Source of the DNA: Planctomycetaceae bacterium
GTDB lineage: Bacteria; Planctomycetota; Phycisphaerae; Phycisphaerales; SM1A02
Assembly (NCBI GenBank): GCA_002684855.1
Contig: NYWD01000069.1
Location: forward strand, 1 to 64,000
Direction of reading: 5' to 3'
DNA length: 64,000 nt
In this document: positions 9,740-18,601 of the stretch, piece by piece
Numbering within the stretch: the first letter of the stretch is position 1
Layout of the letters: each line of letters begins with the position of its first letter
Program-made: the position numbers and the translations under genes
The notes under the pieces: generated by a model
Told to the model about the DNA's origin: nothing
Database searches by the model: none
Seen by the model: only the letters and a program-made list of their open reading frames with translations

Positions 9740-10304
9740 TCCATCCCGACGATCCATCGCGGTCCGAAGCGGTTCCGGCGTCCCGGTCTGCGCAGCCCTC
9801 GTGATCGCCTGCATCGCCGTCGGTTGCCGGCAGGCGCCCGAACGGATCGTCGAGGTCTCCGATGCGTCCGGCGAGGCGGATCCCGGGCGTCCGGTCGAAC
9901 GCGCTGCGCTTCGCATCGAGCTGGCCACCCCCGGTCACGCCGGCAGGAAGCTGTTCATCGCCGCGGCGCAGACCCCGGACGGCTGGTTGAAGGCGACCGG
10001 CTGGACGGCGGCGACGTCCGCGGGCGTCACGCCCCCCGTCACCGTGGTCGAGTTCGATTCGATCCCCGCGCGTCCCACCGCGATCTCCGTGTTCATCGAC
10101 GTCGACGCGGACGAGGAACTGGCCCGCGGCCTCTTCGGGATCCCCACGGAGCCGTGGGGCTTCTCCAACGACCTCACGCCGTTCTTCGGAGCGCCGCGGT
10201 TCGACGACGCCGTCATCGAGGTTCGTCCCCCGTCGACCGTGACCACGATCCGGGTTCGCGGCGGCGGCCGCGACGACGCGGAGACGAAGGGGGAGGATCG
10301 ATGA
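9732..10304 (+). CDS. DUF2141-like lipoprotein
   Basis: Lipobox-like IACIAVGC; AAISVFIDVDADEEL...GIPTEPWGFSND resembles DUF2141 GIPxEPYGFSN. Confidence 0.7.
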   Translation: MPDPSRRSIAVRSGSGVPVCAALVIACIAVGCRQAPERIVEVSDASGEADPGRPVERAALRIELATPGHAGRKLFIAAAQTPDGWLKATGWTAATSAGVTPPVTVVEFDSIPARPTAISVFIDVDADEELARGLFGIPTEPWGFSNDLTPFFGAPRFDDAVIEVRPPSTVTTIRVRGGGRDDAETKGEDR

Positions 10305-11074
10305 CGCCGTCCCGCCCCGACACCTCCACCTTCCGGATCCCGATGCCGTTTCCATCCCGCCTGGTGGCCCGCGCGGTCCTCGGGTTCCTCCACTTCGCGG
10401 GGCGGCTGGTCTGCCGGGTGCCGATCCGGCGGTTCGGATTCGACCGGGCCGCCTCGCTGCCGCAGTCGATCATGGTGGCGAACCACCACAGCCTGATCGA
10501 CACGCCCTGCCTGTTCATGTCCGTGGCCCGGGGACGTCGGAATCGAACCGCCACCGTCGGTGGCCTCGACTACTTCGAAGCGAGGCCCGGGCAGCCCTGG
10601 TACGAGCGGGGCTTCCGACACGGCGTGGTCTGGTTCATCCGGAGCGCGATGAACGTCTTGCTCATCGACCGGGTCGGCGGAGAGTACTCCGAACTCGACC
10701 GGATCGACGCGATGATCGCCCGCGGGTGGAGCCTGGTGATCTTTCCCGAGGCGACCCGGAGCCGCGACGGAAGGATCGGTCGTTTCCGGCACGGCGCCGC
10801 GGAACTCGCCAGGCGGAACGATCTCCCGGTCATCCCGGTCCGGATCGACGGCACGGAACGGATCCTGCCGCCGGGCGTCTCCTGGCCCCGATCCGCGCCG
10901 CTTCGAATGATCGCGGGGGAGCCGCTCCGCGCCGAGCCGGACGAGACCGCGGCCGCGTTCACGAAACGACTGATCCTGGCGATCGAGTCCCTCGCGGAAG
11001 ACCGCTCGGTGGAGTCGATCGACGCTGCGGTCGGATCGCGTGCCGCGTCGCTGGCGGCGGAGCGGATCGGGTGA
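10301..11074 (+). CDS. PlsC-like 1-acylglycerol-3-phosphate acyltransferase
   Basis: ANHHSLIDT (HX4D) and FPEATRSRDG motifs; ATGA overlap. Confidence 0.85.
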   Translation: MTPSRPDTSTFRIPMPFPSRLVARAVLGFLHFAGRLVCRVPIRRFGFDRAASLPQSIMVANHHSLIDTPCLFMSVARGRRNRTATVGGLDYFEARPGQPWYERGFRHGVVWFIRSAMNVLLIDRVGGEYSELDRIDAMIARGWSLVIFPEATRSRDGRIGRFRHGAAELARRNDLPVIPVRIDGTERILPPGVSWPRSAPLRMIAGEPLRAEPDETAAAFTKRLILAIESLAEDRSVESIDAAVGSRAASLAAERIG

Positions 11075-12009
11075 AGTCCCGCCGCATCAGCCTCACGGAA
11101 CGGGTCGCGGTGTCGTCCCTGCTGCGCGGATACGCCCACGTGCCGGGGTTCATGCACCGCATCCGTCCGAGGATGGTGCGGGAGACCTGGCGGCGCGCGG
11201 AGGCCTGGCGGACGAGTCTCCGCGAGAACGGTCGGATCATCCTCGGCGCCGCGGCGTCGGACGAGGACATCGATGCGTACGGCATCGGCGTCCTCGAGCA
11301 CATGCAGCGCTACATGGAGGGACTGGTGCTCGCGTCGCGACTGCCCCGCGACGTGCTGCTCGAGCGGATCGAGACGGTCGAGGGCCTGGCGGACTTCCGG
11401 GCGATCTTCGATCGACGCGGCGAACGCGGACTGATCCTGCTGTCCATCCACATGGGGGAGTTCGAACCGGCGGCCGCGTTCATGGGTCGACATTCACCGG
11501 TGCACGTGCTCTATCGCCGGGACCGGATCCAGACGCTGGAGCGGGTCCGCGCGGAGGCGCGCCGACGGCTCGGGGTGGTCGAACACGCGGTCGACGACGG
11601 CGTGAACGCCTGGCTGACGCTTCGGGACATGCTGGAGAAGGGCGAGGTGGTCGCGCTCCTCGGCGACCGGGTGCAACCGGGCCAGACCGGCACCTTCATG
11701 AACATGTTCGGAAGGACGATGGAGATTCCGGTGGGTCCCTTCAAGCTCGCCCAGGTCACCGAGAGCCCGATCGTCCCGGTGTTCAACTGGTGGCGACCGG
11801 ACGGTCGCCTCGCGATGCGGATGGAGGATCCGATCGAGGTCGAAGGGGACCTGCGTCGAGATCCGGCGGGCAATCCGGCGATGCAACGCTGGGTCGAACT
11901 CATCGAGGCCCGCATTGCCGCGACGCCGTCGCAGTGGCTCAACGTCCACCCGGTGTGGCGGTCGCGGGAGGCCGCGGACCGGGCCAATGACGATCGGAAC
12001 GCCGCGTGA
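11071..12009 (+). CDS. LpxL/HtrB-like lysophospholipid acyltransferase
   Basis: LLSIHMGEFEPAAAFMGR (HX4E), LGDRVQPGQTGTFMNMFGR, MPVGPFKLA; GTGA overlap start. Confidence 0.8.
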   Translation: MKSRRISLTERVAVSSLLRGYAHVPGFMHRIRPRMVRETWRRAEAWRTSLRENGRIILGAAASDEDIDAYGIGVLEHMQRYMEGLVLASRLPRDVLLERIETVEGLADFRAIFDRRGERGLILLSIHMGEFEPAAAFMGRHSPVHVLYRRDRIQTLERVRAEARRRLGVVEHAVDDGVNAWLTLRDMLEKGEVVALLGDRVQPGQTGTFMNMFGRTMEIPVGPFKLAQVTESPIVPVFNWWRPDGRLAMRMEDPIEVEGDLRRDPAGNPAMQRWVELIEARIAATPSQWLNVHPVWRSREAADRANDDRNAA

Positions 12010-13277
12010 AACGTCTCGCACTGCTGCGAATCTCGTGGATCACCCTTCGCCGGGACCGGCTCGGCGTCCTCCTCTATGCGCTCGTCCCCGTGATCTTCCT
12101 TTCGATCTTCGCGAGCGTCTTCCAGGGTTTCGGCCGCAACGGCGACAGCAAGGTGCGCATCGCGATGCTCGATCTCGACGGAAGTCCCGCCGCGAGATCG
12201 CTGGAGCGCGCGGTGCGGGAATCGAGCGAACGCATCGACCTCGTCGAGATCCCGGGCGACGACGTGACGGCGGCGGACCGCCAGGTCGCCAGCGGAAGCT
12301 TCCCGGCCGCGGTGGTGATCCCGCCCGGATTCGGGGCGGCGGTCGGGCGGGCGACCGCGAAGATCCCGCCGCTCGTCGTGCGCTACGACCCTGCGAATCC
12401 CATCGCGCCGGACTTCGCCCGGGGCGTGCTCGCGAGCGCGACGTGGAAGGGTCTCGCCCCCCAGATGCTCGGGCGCCAGATCAACGTGCTCCAGATGGTC
12501 GCCGGCCCGCTCACGTCCGGCCAGCGCCAGCTGGCGGAGGCGTTGCGGAAGGCGGGCAGCGGGGGTGGAGAACCGCCGCCGACGGTCGAAAGCCTCGCCA
12601 CCGCCACGCAGGTCCCGATCGACGGGGGCGCGGTCACGATCGGACAGGGTGGTCCCTCCCTCGTCACCTACTACACCGCGGCGATCGGGGTGATGTTCAT
12701 GCTCTTCAGCGCCCTCTCGACGACGGGATGGCTGCTCGAGGACCAGGAGCGCGGGGTGCTCGACCGTCTTCGAACCTCGGGAATCGGACCGTGGACGGTC
12801 CTTCTCAACCGCTTCGTGTTCGCCATCCTGGTGGGTTCCCTGCAGATCGCGGTGATGCTCGCGTGGGCGGCGGCGGTCTTCGGCGTCCGGTTCTTCTCGG
12901 TGCGTCAGATGGTCGCCCTGCTGGTCGTCATTCCCGCGGTCGCGGCCGCCTCCGCGGGCCTGGGGCTGCTGATCACCGGGATCGCGCGGACCCGTCGCCA
13001 GCAGACGACCATCGGGACCATCACCGTCCTGATCCTGAGCGCGGTCGGCGGAAGCATGATCCCGACCTTCCTGATGCCGCCCAACCTGAAGGCGATCGGG
13101 CAGTGGGCCTTCAACGCCCGGGCCATCGACGCGATGCAGCAGGTACTCTGGTACACCACCTCGGACGACACGCTTCCCGCGATGCTCGGAAGGATCGGAC
13201 CGGCGCTCGCCCTGATCGCCACGACCACCGTCATCTGCCTGGTGGGCGCACGCGTGGCGATGTCCCGCTGGCAGTGA
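12006..13277 (+). CDS. ABC-2 type transporter permease
   Basis: 423 aa; N-terminal TM, large extracytoplasmic domain, C-terminal TMs; LRTSGIGPWTVLLNRF; GTGA overlap. Confidence 0.85.
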   Translation: MKRLALLRISWITLRRDRLGVLLYALVPVIFLSIFASVFQGFGRNGDSKVRIAMLDLDGSPAARSLERAVRESSERIDLVEIPGDDVTAADRQVASGSFPAAVVIPPGFGAAVGRATAKIPPLVVRYDPANPIAPDFARGVLASATWKGLAPQMLGRQINVLQMVAGPLTSGQRQLAEALRKAGSGGGEPPPTVESLATATQVPIDGGAVTIGQGGPSLVTYYTAAIGVMFMLFSALSTTGWLLEDQERGVLDRLRTSGIGPWTVLLNRFVFAILVGSLQIAVMLAWAAAVFGVRFFSVRQMVALLVVIPAVAAASAGLGLLITGIARTRRQQTTIGTITVLILSAVGGSMIPTFLMPPNLKAIGQWAFNARAIDAMQQVLWYTTSDDTLPAMLGRIGPALALIATTTVICLVGARVAMSRWQ

Positions 13278-13328
13278 CGATGGACCGGACCGCCGCCGAC
13301 CGGCGACGACCGGCACCCGGAGAAGTGA

Positions 13329-13592
13329 ATGAGCAACGACACGACCGACCTCCACGAGACCATCTACGACGTCCTTCGCACCGATCTCAAGCTCGGCATG
13401 GTCGAGCTGGGGCCCGAGACGCCGCTGGTCGGGGATGAACTCGGGCTCGACTCCCTCGACCTGCTCATGGTGGTCACCGGAACCGAGAAGCGGATCGGCA
13501 TCAAGATCCCGAACGAGAAGCTCGGCCGCGACACGATGGGGACGATCGGGGACTTCGTGAACTTCGTCGATTCCCTGCGGACCGAGGCGTGA
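13329..13592 (+). CDS. Acyl carrier protein
   Basis: 87 aa; ELGLDSLDLLMVVT phosphopantetheine Ser motif; SD ggagaag. Confidence 0.9.
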   Translation: MSNDTTDLHETIYDVLRTDLKLGMVELGPETPLVGDELGLDSLDLLMVVTGTEKRIGIKIPNEKLGRDTMGTIGDFVNFVDSLRTEA

Positions 13593-14032
13593 GCGATTCC
13601 AGCGCCGACGCGGCCCTCGCGAACCTGCCGCACGCGGATCCCTTCCGGTTCATCGATCGCATCGACGAGCTCTCCGCGGAACGCGGGCGGGGCGCCTGGA
13701 TCGTCGAAGGCGACGAGGACTTCCTTCGCGGCCACTTCCCGGGTCGGCCCCTGGTTCCCGGGGTCCTGATCACCGAAGCCGCCGCCCAGCTCGCGGGCGC
13801 CGTCGCGCACCATGCGATCGGCGGCGGGACGGACGGGATGCTGGTCCTCAGCGAGGCCCGCTTCCGTCGCCCGGTCGCGCCGCCCGCGACCATCGAACTC
13901 TCGGTGGAGGCGATCGGCCGATTCGGTTCGATCCATCGATTCGAATTCGAGGCGACGGTCGACGGCGTCGGCGTGGCCTCCGGATCGGTCGGCGTGAGCC
14001 TCGGTCCCGCCCCGGGGGAAGGATCGTCGTGA
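13589..14032 (+). CDS. FabZ/FabA-like (ApeI/ApeP-like) 3-hydroxyacyl-ACP dehydratase
   Basis: FLRGHFPGRPLVPGVLITEAAAQLAG hotdog-fold motif; GTGA overlap. Confidence 0.85.
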   Translation: MSDSSADAALANLPHADPFRFIDRIDELSAERGRGAWIVEGDEDFLRGHFPGRPLVPGVLITEAAAQLAGAVAHHAIGGGTDGMLVLSEARFRRPVAPPATIELSVEAIGRFGSIHRFEFEATVDGVGVASGSVGVSLGPAPGEGSS

Positions 14033-16278
14033 GCGAGCCCGACACCCTGGTGCTGACCGCGGCGTCCGCGAGCTGCTCGCTCGGGGAGGATCGTCACGCG
14101 ATCCTCGAGGCGATGCTCGAGGACGGGATCGCGATCGACGTCGCCCCCGGCATCGAAGGGACGTTCCAGCCCGACGTCGAGGGCGGTCCGACGCCCGCGG
14201 TCCGGGCGGCCCAGGTCCCGGAGGCGGCGCCGGAGATCGGCGGCGTTCCGGATCGGGCGGAACGGCTGCTCGCCCGCTCGATCCGAAGGGGCCTCGAAGA
14301 GGCCGGACTCGATCCCGAGACGATCCTCGCGATGCGAGCCGCCGGACTCCGCTTCGAGACGATCTTCGGAACCACCCTCGGGGGCATGCGACACCTCGGT
14401 GCGGGGATCCGGGAGGGACGACTCGACGCCATGGCGCGGAGCACGACCTCGACGGTGACGCGAGCCGCGCTTGAAGGCACCGGACTCCCGCTCGGTGGTT
14501 CCACCGTCTCGGCGGCCTGCGCGTCCGGCGTGAGCGCGCTTGCGCTCGCGGGGACCACGATCCTCGCCGGGGAGGCGGATCTCGTCGTCGCGATCGCCTA
14601 CGACCCGATCAGCGAATTCGCCTACGCGGGCTTCAACTGCCTTCGGCTGGTGAGCGAGGGTCCGCTGCGGCCGTTCACCGCGGATCGGACCGGCATGCGG
14701 CTCGGAGAGGGCTACGGCGTCTTCGTCGTGGAGCGCGAGTCCGCCGCGGTGGCTCGCGGCGCCGTCGTCCTCGCGCGCATCCTCGGGTGGGGCGGCGGAA
14801 GCGATGCCCACCACCTGACCCAGCCGATCCCGGACGGACGGGGCGCCGCCGAGGCGTTGCGTTCGGCGACCGCGGCGCTCGACGGCACCGGGGTCCTTCC
14901 CGACCTGGTCGCGGCCCACGCCACGTCGACTCCGGCCAACGATCTCGCGGAACATGCGGCGCTCGCCGACTGTTTCGGCGACCGGCTCGCGGAGGTGCCG
15001 GTGACCGCGCTCAAGAGTCGCATCGGTCACACGCTCGGTGCCGCCGGCGCGGTCGAGCTCTCCGTGGTGCTCGCATCCATGGAACGCCGCGCGATCCCCG
15101 CGGCCGCCAACGCATCCGTCGACCGGGAGACGTTTCCGACGCTGGATCTCGTGACCTCCCGACCGCGGCGGGACGTCGACGTGGAACGCGCCGCGGTCGT
15201 GTCCCTCGGCTTCGGGGGTGCGGGCGCCGCGATCCTCGTGGAATCCGGCGACGCGGTCCGACGGGTGCCCGCCCGCACCCCGGTGACCGAAGACGCCGCG
15301 GCGTCCCGGATCGTGATCACCGGAGTGGGGTCGGTGGTCCCTCCCGTGGATGCCGGCGAGGCGCGGCCCGGCGAGATCGCGGTCGACGACGCCGCGCTCG
15401 AGGGGGTGGACGACGCCCGCGCCGTCCGGCGCATCGCCCGGTTCTCGAGACTGGTCCGGGCCGCGGGGATCCTCGCGACCCGTGATGCCGATCTCGATGC
15501 GGAGGCGATCGCGACCGCATCGGGATTCGTGGGAACCCGCTTCGGCGCAGCGGACTACACGCTCGACTTCTATTCGGAACTGGTCCGCGACGGCTTGGGC
15601 GCGGGCAATCCGCTGCACTTCGCCGAGAGCGTGCCGAACATCGGCAGCGCCCAGCTCAGTCTCGGCCTCGGACTCCGCGGTCTCACGCTTTCGGTGGGAG
15701 GGACCGCGAGCGCCGGCCTCGAAGCGATGCATCACGCCCGCCGGCATCTCGCGACGGGCCAGGCGGACCGGGCCATCGTGGTGGCGGCCGAGGAGACGCA
15801 TCCGCGCGTCCGCGAGGTGCTGCGTCATCTCGGCGAGATCGACGAACTCCCGTCGGCGGAAGGCGCGATCGCCTTCGTGCTCGAGCGGGAGTCCGCGGCG
15901 CTGGAACGGAACGCCCGCACGCTCGCGGTCGTCGAGGACACCGCCCTCGAGTGGCCGGACGGCGACGGGGTCCGGGACTGCCTGCGTTCGATCCGCGGCG
16001 GAATCATCGATCCGCCGGAGGCGGCGATCCACGGGCCCCCCCTCCGGTCGCGCGCGGGGCGTCGGGTCGCGATCGCGAATCGGCTTCGATCCGCCGCCGC
16101 GAACGACGTCGAACGCGAGGTCCGACACGCCGAGGAGGCGGTCGAACGCGATTCGGTCGGTGCATTCCGGGAGATCGAGCACCTGGTGCGGGGAGCGCAG
16201 GCCGGAACGGTGGTCTGGCCCGATCCCGCCGGCGCCGCCGCATTCGTGCGGATCGCCCCGGTATCATCCGTCGGATGA
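14029..16278 (+). CDS. Tandem beta-ketoacyl synthase: active KS followed by degenerate KS (CLF-like)
   Basis: 749 aa; first half has VSAACASGVSALAL, HATSTPANDLAEH and KSRIGHTLGAAGAVEL; second half restarts at SRIVITGVGSVVPP with LSVGGTASAGLEAM (no Cys). Confidence 0.8.
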   Translation: MSEPDTLVLTAASASCSLGEDRHAILEAMLEDGIAIDVAPGIEGTFQPDVEGGPTPAVRAAQVPEAAPEIGGVPDRAERLLARSIRRGLEEAGLDPETILAMRAAGLRFETIFGTTLGGMRHLGAGIREGRLDAMARSTTSTVTRAALEGTGLPLGGSTVSAACASGVSALALAGTTILAGEADLVVAIAYDPISEFAYAGFNCLRLVSEGPLRPFTADRTGMRLGEGYGVFVVERESAAVARGAVVLARILGWGGGSDAHHLTQPIPDGRGAAEALRSATAALDGTGVLPDLVAAHATSTPANDLAEHAALADCFGDRLAEVPVTALKSRIGHTLGAAGAVELSVVLASMERRAIPAAANASVDRETFPTLDLVTSRPRRDVDVERAAVVSLGFGGAGAAILVESGDAVRRVPARTPVTEDAAASRIVITGVGSVVPPVDAGEARPGEIAVDDAALEGVDDARAVRRIARFSRLVRAAGILATRDADLDAEAIATASGFVGTRFGAADYTLDFYSELVRDGLGAGNPLHFAESVPNIGSAQLSLGLGLRGLTLSVGGTASAGLEAMHHARRHLATGQADRAIVVAAEETHPRVREVLRHLGEIDELPSAEGAIAFVLERESAALERNARTLAVVEDTALEWPDGDGVRDCLRSIRGGIIDPPEAAIHGPPLRSRAGRRVAIANRLRSAAANDVEREVRHAEEAVERDSVGAFREIEHLVRGAQAGTVVWPDPAGAAAFVRIAPVSSVG

Positions 16279-17225
16279 CTTCGAGTGCGAGCGCAGTCGA
16301 CATTCCGGCCGGACGCGAGGCCGCGGACTGGGTCGCCACCGGCGAGCCCGGTGACCTGCCGGCGTGGATCCGCGACTCCGTCGGGACGTCCGCCCCGCTT
16401 CGAAGCTGGTCGGTGGGACCCGGCATCCGCGCGGTCGAGCGGGAGCGAGGATCGAGACGTCTGCGATCCGTCGTCCTCGAGGACGCCTTCGGGATGACCG
16501 GCGAGACGTTCGAATCGCGCACCCGCGAGGCGTACCGCGGCCTGCTTTCGGGAGTGCCGCACCACCACCTGCTTCGTGCGTGGAACTTCATTCCAGGGAT
16601 CAACGACGACGCGGGATTCGCGACCGCCCCGGCGGGCGACGGCGGAGACCGATACATGGTCTTCAACGCCGGACGCTACAAGGCGTTCCGCGACGTCCAC
16701 GGGACTCCGGAATGGTTTCCCGTCGCGTCCGGGGTCGGCCACGCCGGTCCCGATCTCGTGCTTCACCTGCTTCACGGGGAGGGGCGGCCCCGTCCGGTGG
16801 ACAATCCCCGGCAGGTCATGCCCGTCGACTACTCGAGTCGCTTCGGGGATCTTCCTCCCGCGTTCGTCCGGGCCGCGACCGTGACCGGAGTCGAGAACGC
16901 GTCGGTCCTCGTGAGTGGAACGGCGAGCGTGGTCGGCGAGGATTCCCTCCACGCGGGTTCGTTCGCGAGACAGCTGGAGGAGACGCTGGACAACCTGGAG
17001 GCGGTGGTCGCCTCCTGCGCCCCGCACCTGGTGCCCGCGGATCTCGGGGACTGGCTGGTCTACCTCCCGGATCCCGCGCACGAGGCATGCGTCCGCGACG
17101 CCGTTCGCAGGCGCTGGCCCGACCATCGGATGAGGATCGAGGTGCGGGCCCAGCGACTCTGTCGCCCCGAACTGATGGTGGAGATCGAGTGCGCCGGCGG
17201 ATCCGCTTCGGAGCGGTCGTCTTGA
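16275..17225 (+). CDS. Chorismatase-like protein (FkbO/Hyg5/XanB2 family)
   Basis: 316 aa; RYKAFRD...FPVASGVGHAG...VDNPRQVMPVDYSSRFG..PPAFVRAATV...VLVSGTASVVGEDSLHAGSFARQLEETLDNLEAVV...PELMVEIE. Confidence 0.7.
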   Translation: MTSSASAVDIPAGREAADWVATGEPGDLPAWIRDSVGTSAPLRSWSVGPGIRAVERERGSRRLRSVVLEDAFGMTGETFESRTREAYRGLLSGVPHHHLLRAWNFIPGINDDAGFATAPAGDGGDRYMVFNAGRYKAFRDVHGTPEWFPVASGVGHAGPDLVLHLLHGEGRPRPVDNPRQVMPVDYSSRFGDLPPAFVRAATVTGVENASVLVSGTASVVGEDSLHAGSFARQLEETLDNLEAVVASCAPHLVPADLGDWLVYLPDPAHEACVRDAVRRRWPDHRMRIEVRAQRLCRPELMVEIECAGGSASERSS

Positions 17226-18601
17226 TCGCGTCACCCGAACTCGACGGCGCCGGGGGACCCTGGGACGTCGTGATCGTCGGTGCGGGACCGGCCGGCAGCA
17301 TCGCGGCCCTCGAACTCGCCCGCGCGGGCAAGCGGGTGCTGGTGGTCGACAAGGAGTCGTTCCCCCGGTTCCGGATCGGCGAGTCCATGCTCCCGCACGC
17401 GAACCGGCTGCTGACCGATCTCGGCCTCATGGATCGCGTCGAGGAACTGCCTCACGTCGTCAAGAAGGGGCTCGAGATCAGTTTCGGCGATGGACGCCGC
17501 GATCCGGTCGCGATTCCGTTCGCCCGCATGCTCGGGGACACGATCAAGCAGACCTTCAACATCCGAAGATCCGTGTTCGACCAGATGCTGGCCGACGAGG
17601 CGACCCGGGCCGGTGCGGTCTACCGGTTCGACGAACGGGTGGAGTCGATCGAGCGGGTCGCCCGCGGCGACGTCCGGATCCGACTCTCGTCCGGACCGGT
17701 GCGTGCGAACTGGATCATCGACGCGAGCGGTCAGGCCTGCGTGCTGGGGCGGCACTTCAAGACGCGGCGTCTGCTCGAGGGCTACCGGAACATCTCCTAC
17801 TTCGAGCACTTCGAAGGCGTCCGCAGGCCGGACGGCGAGCGAACCGGATTCGCCACGCTCGCGATGTGCAGGGAGTCCTGGTTCTGGATGATCCCGATCG
17901 ACGAGCGGACCACCAGCGTGGGGGTCGTGGTCGACGAGGCGCATGCGAAGCGGATTCCCGTCCCACCGAATCGACGACTCGCATGGTGCGTCGAACATTG
18001 TCCGCTGGTGGCGGATCGGATGAAGGACGCGACGGGTCCGACGACCAACCAGGTGGTCGGAGACTTCTCCTACACCTGCGAACCGTTCGCCGGCGACGGC
18101 TGGTTCATGGTCGGGGACGCGGCGGCATTCATCGATCCGGTCTGGTCGACGGGCGTCACGCTCGGGATCGACACCGGCGTCGCGTCGGCGCGTCGCATCA
18201 TCGAGGTCGACGAGGGGGGAAGGACCGCGGCGTCCGCGGCGACGTCCTACGCACGGCGGTTCGCCCGCCTGCGATCCGGGTTCCACGGCCTCATCTCGAA
18301 CTTCTACGACCACTCGTTCCGCGAGTTGCTGGTGAGCGGGCACGGGCCGCTCGACGTGGACGCGGCGGTGGTGAACATGCTGGCCGGGGAGATCTTCGAA
18401 GGCGTTCCGTTCCAGGTGCGTTGGCGGTGGGAACTGATGCGATGGCTCCGCGAGATCAACCGGCATCGGAAGGTGGTGGACTGGATCCGGCCGCACTCGA
18501 TCCTGCAGGCCGGGGGCGTCGCCCTTCCCTCGCCCCGCGCCGGGGTGATTCGCGGTCTTCGCCGCGGTGAACGTGGACGACCGTCGTGGCAGCCGAGCTG
18601 A
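17222..18601 (+). CDS. FAD-dependent oxidoreductase, flavin-dependent halogenase-like
   Basis: TTG start in a TTGA overlap; VVIVGAGPAGS (GxGxxG), FPRFRIGESMLP, VVKKG, SWFWMIPID (WxWxIP), MVGDAAAFIDPVWSTGV. Confidence 0.7.
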   Translation: MIASPELDGAGGPWDVVIVGAGPAGSIAALELARAGKRVLVVDKESFPRFRIGESMLPHANRLLTDLGLMDRVEELPHVVKKGLEISFGDGRRDPVAIPFARMLGDTIKQTFNIRRSVFDQMLADEATRAGAVYRFDERVESIERVARGDVRIRLSSGPVRANWIIDASGQACVLGRHFKTRRLLEGYRNISYFEHFEGVRRPDGERTGFATLAMCRESWFWMIPIDERTTSVGVVVDEAHAKRIPVPPNRRLAWCVEHCPLVADRMKDATGPTTNQVVGDFSYTCEPFAGDGWFMVGDAAAFIDPVWSTGVTLGIDTGVASARRIIEVDEGGRTAASAATSYARRFARLRSGFHGLISNFYDHSFRELLVSGHGPLDVDAAVVNMLAGEIFEGVPFQVRWRWELMRWLREINRHRKVVDWIRPHSILQAGGVALPSPRAGVIRGLRRGERGRPSWQPS

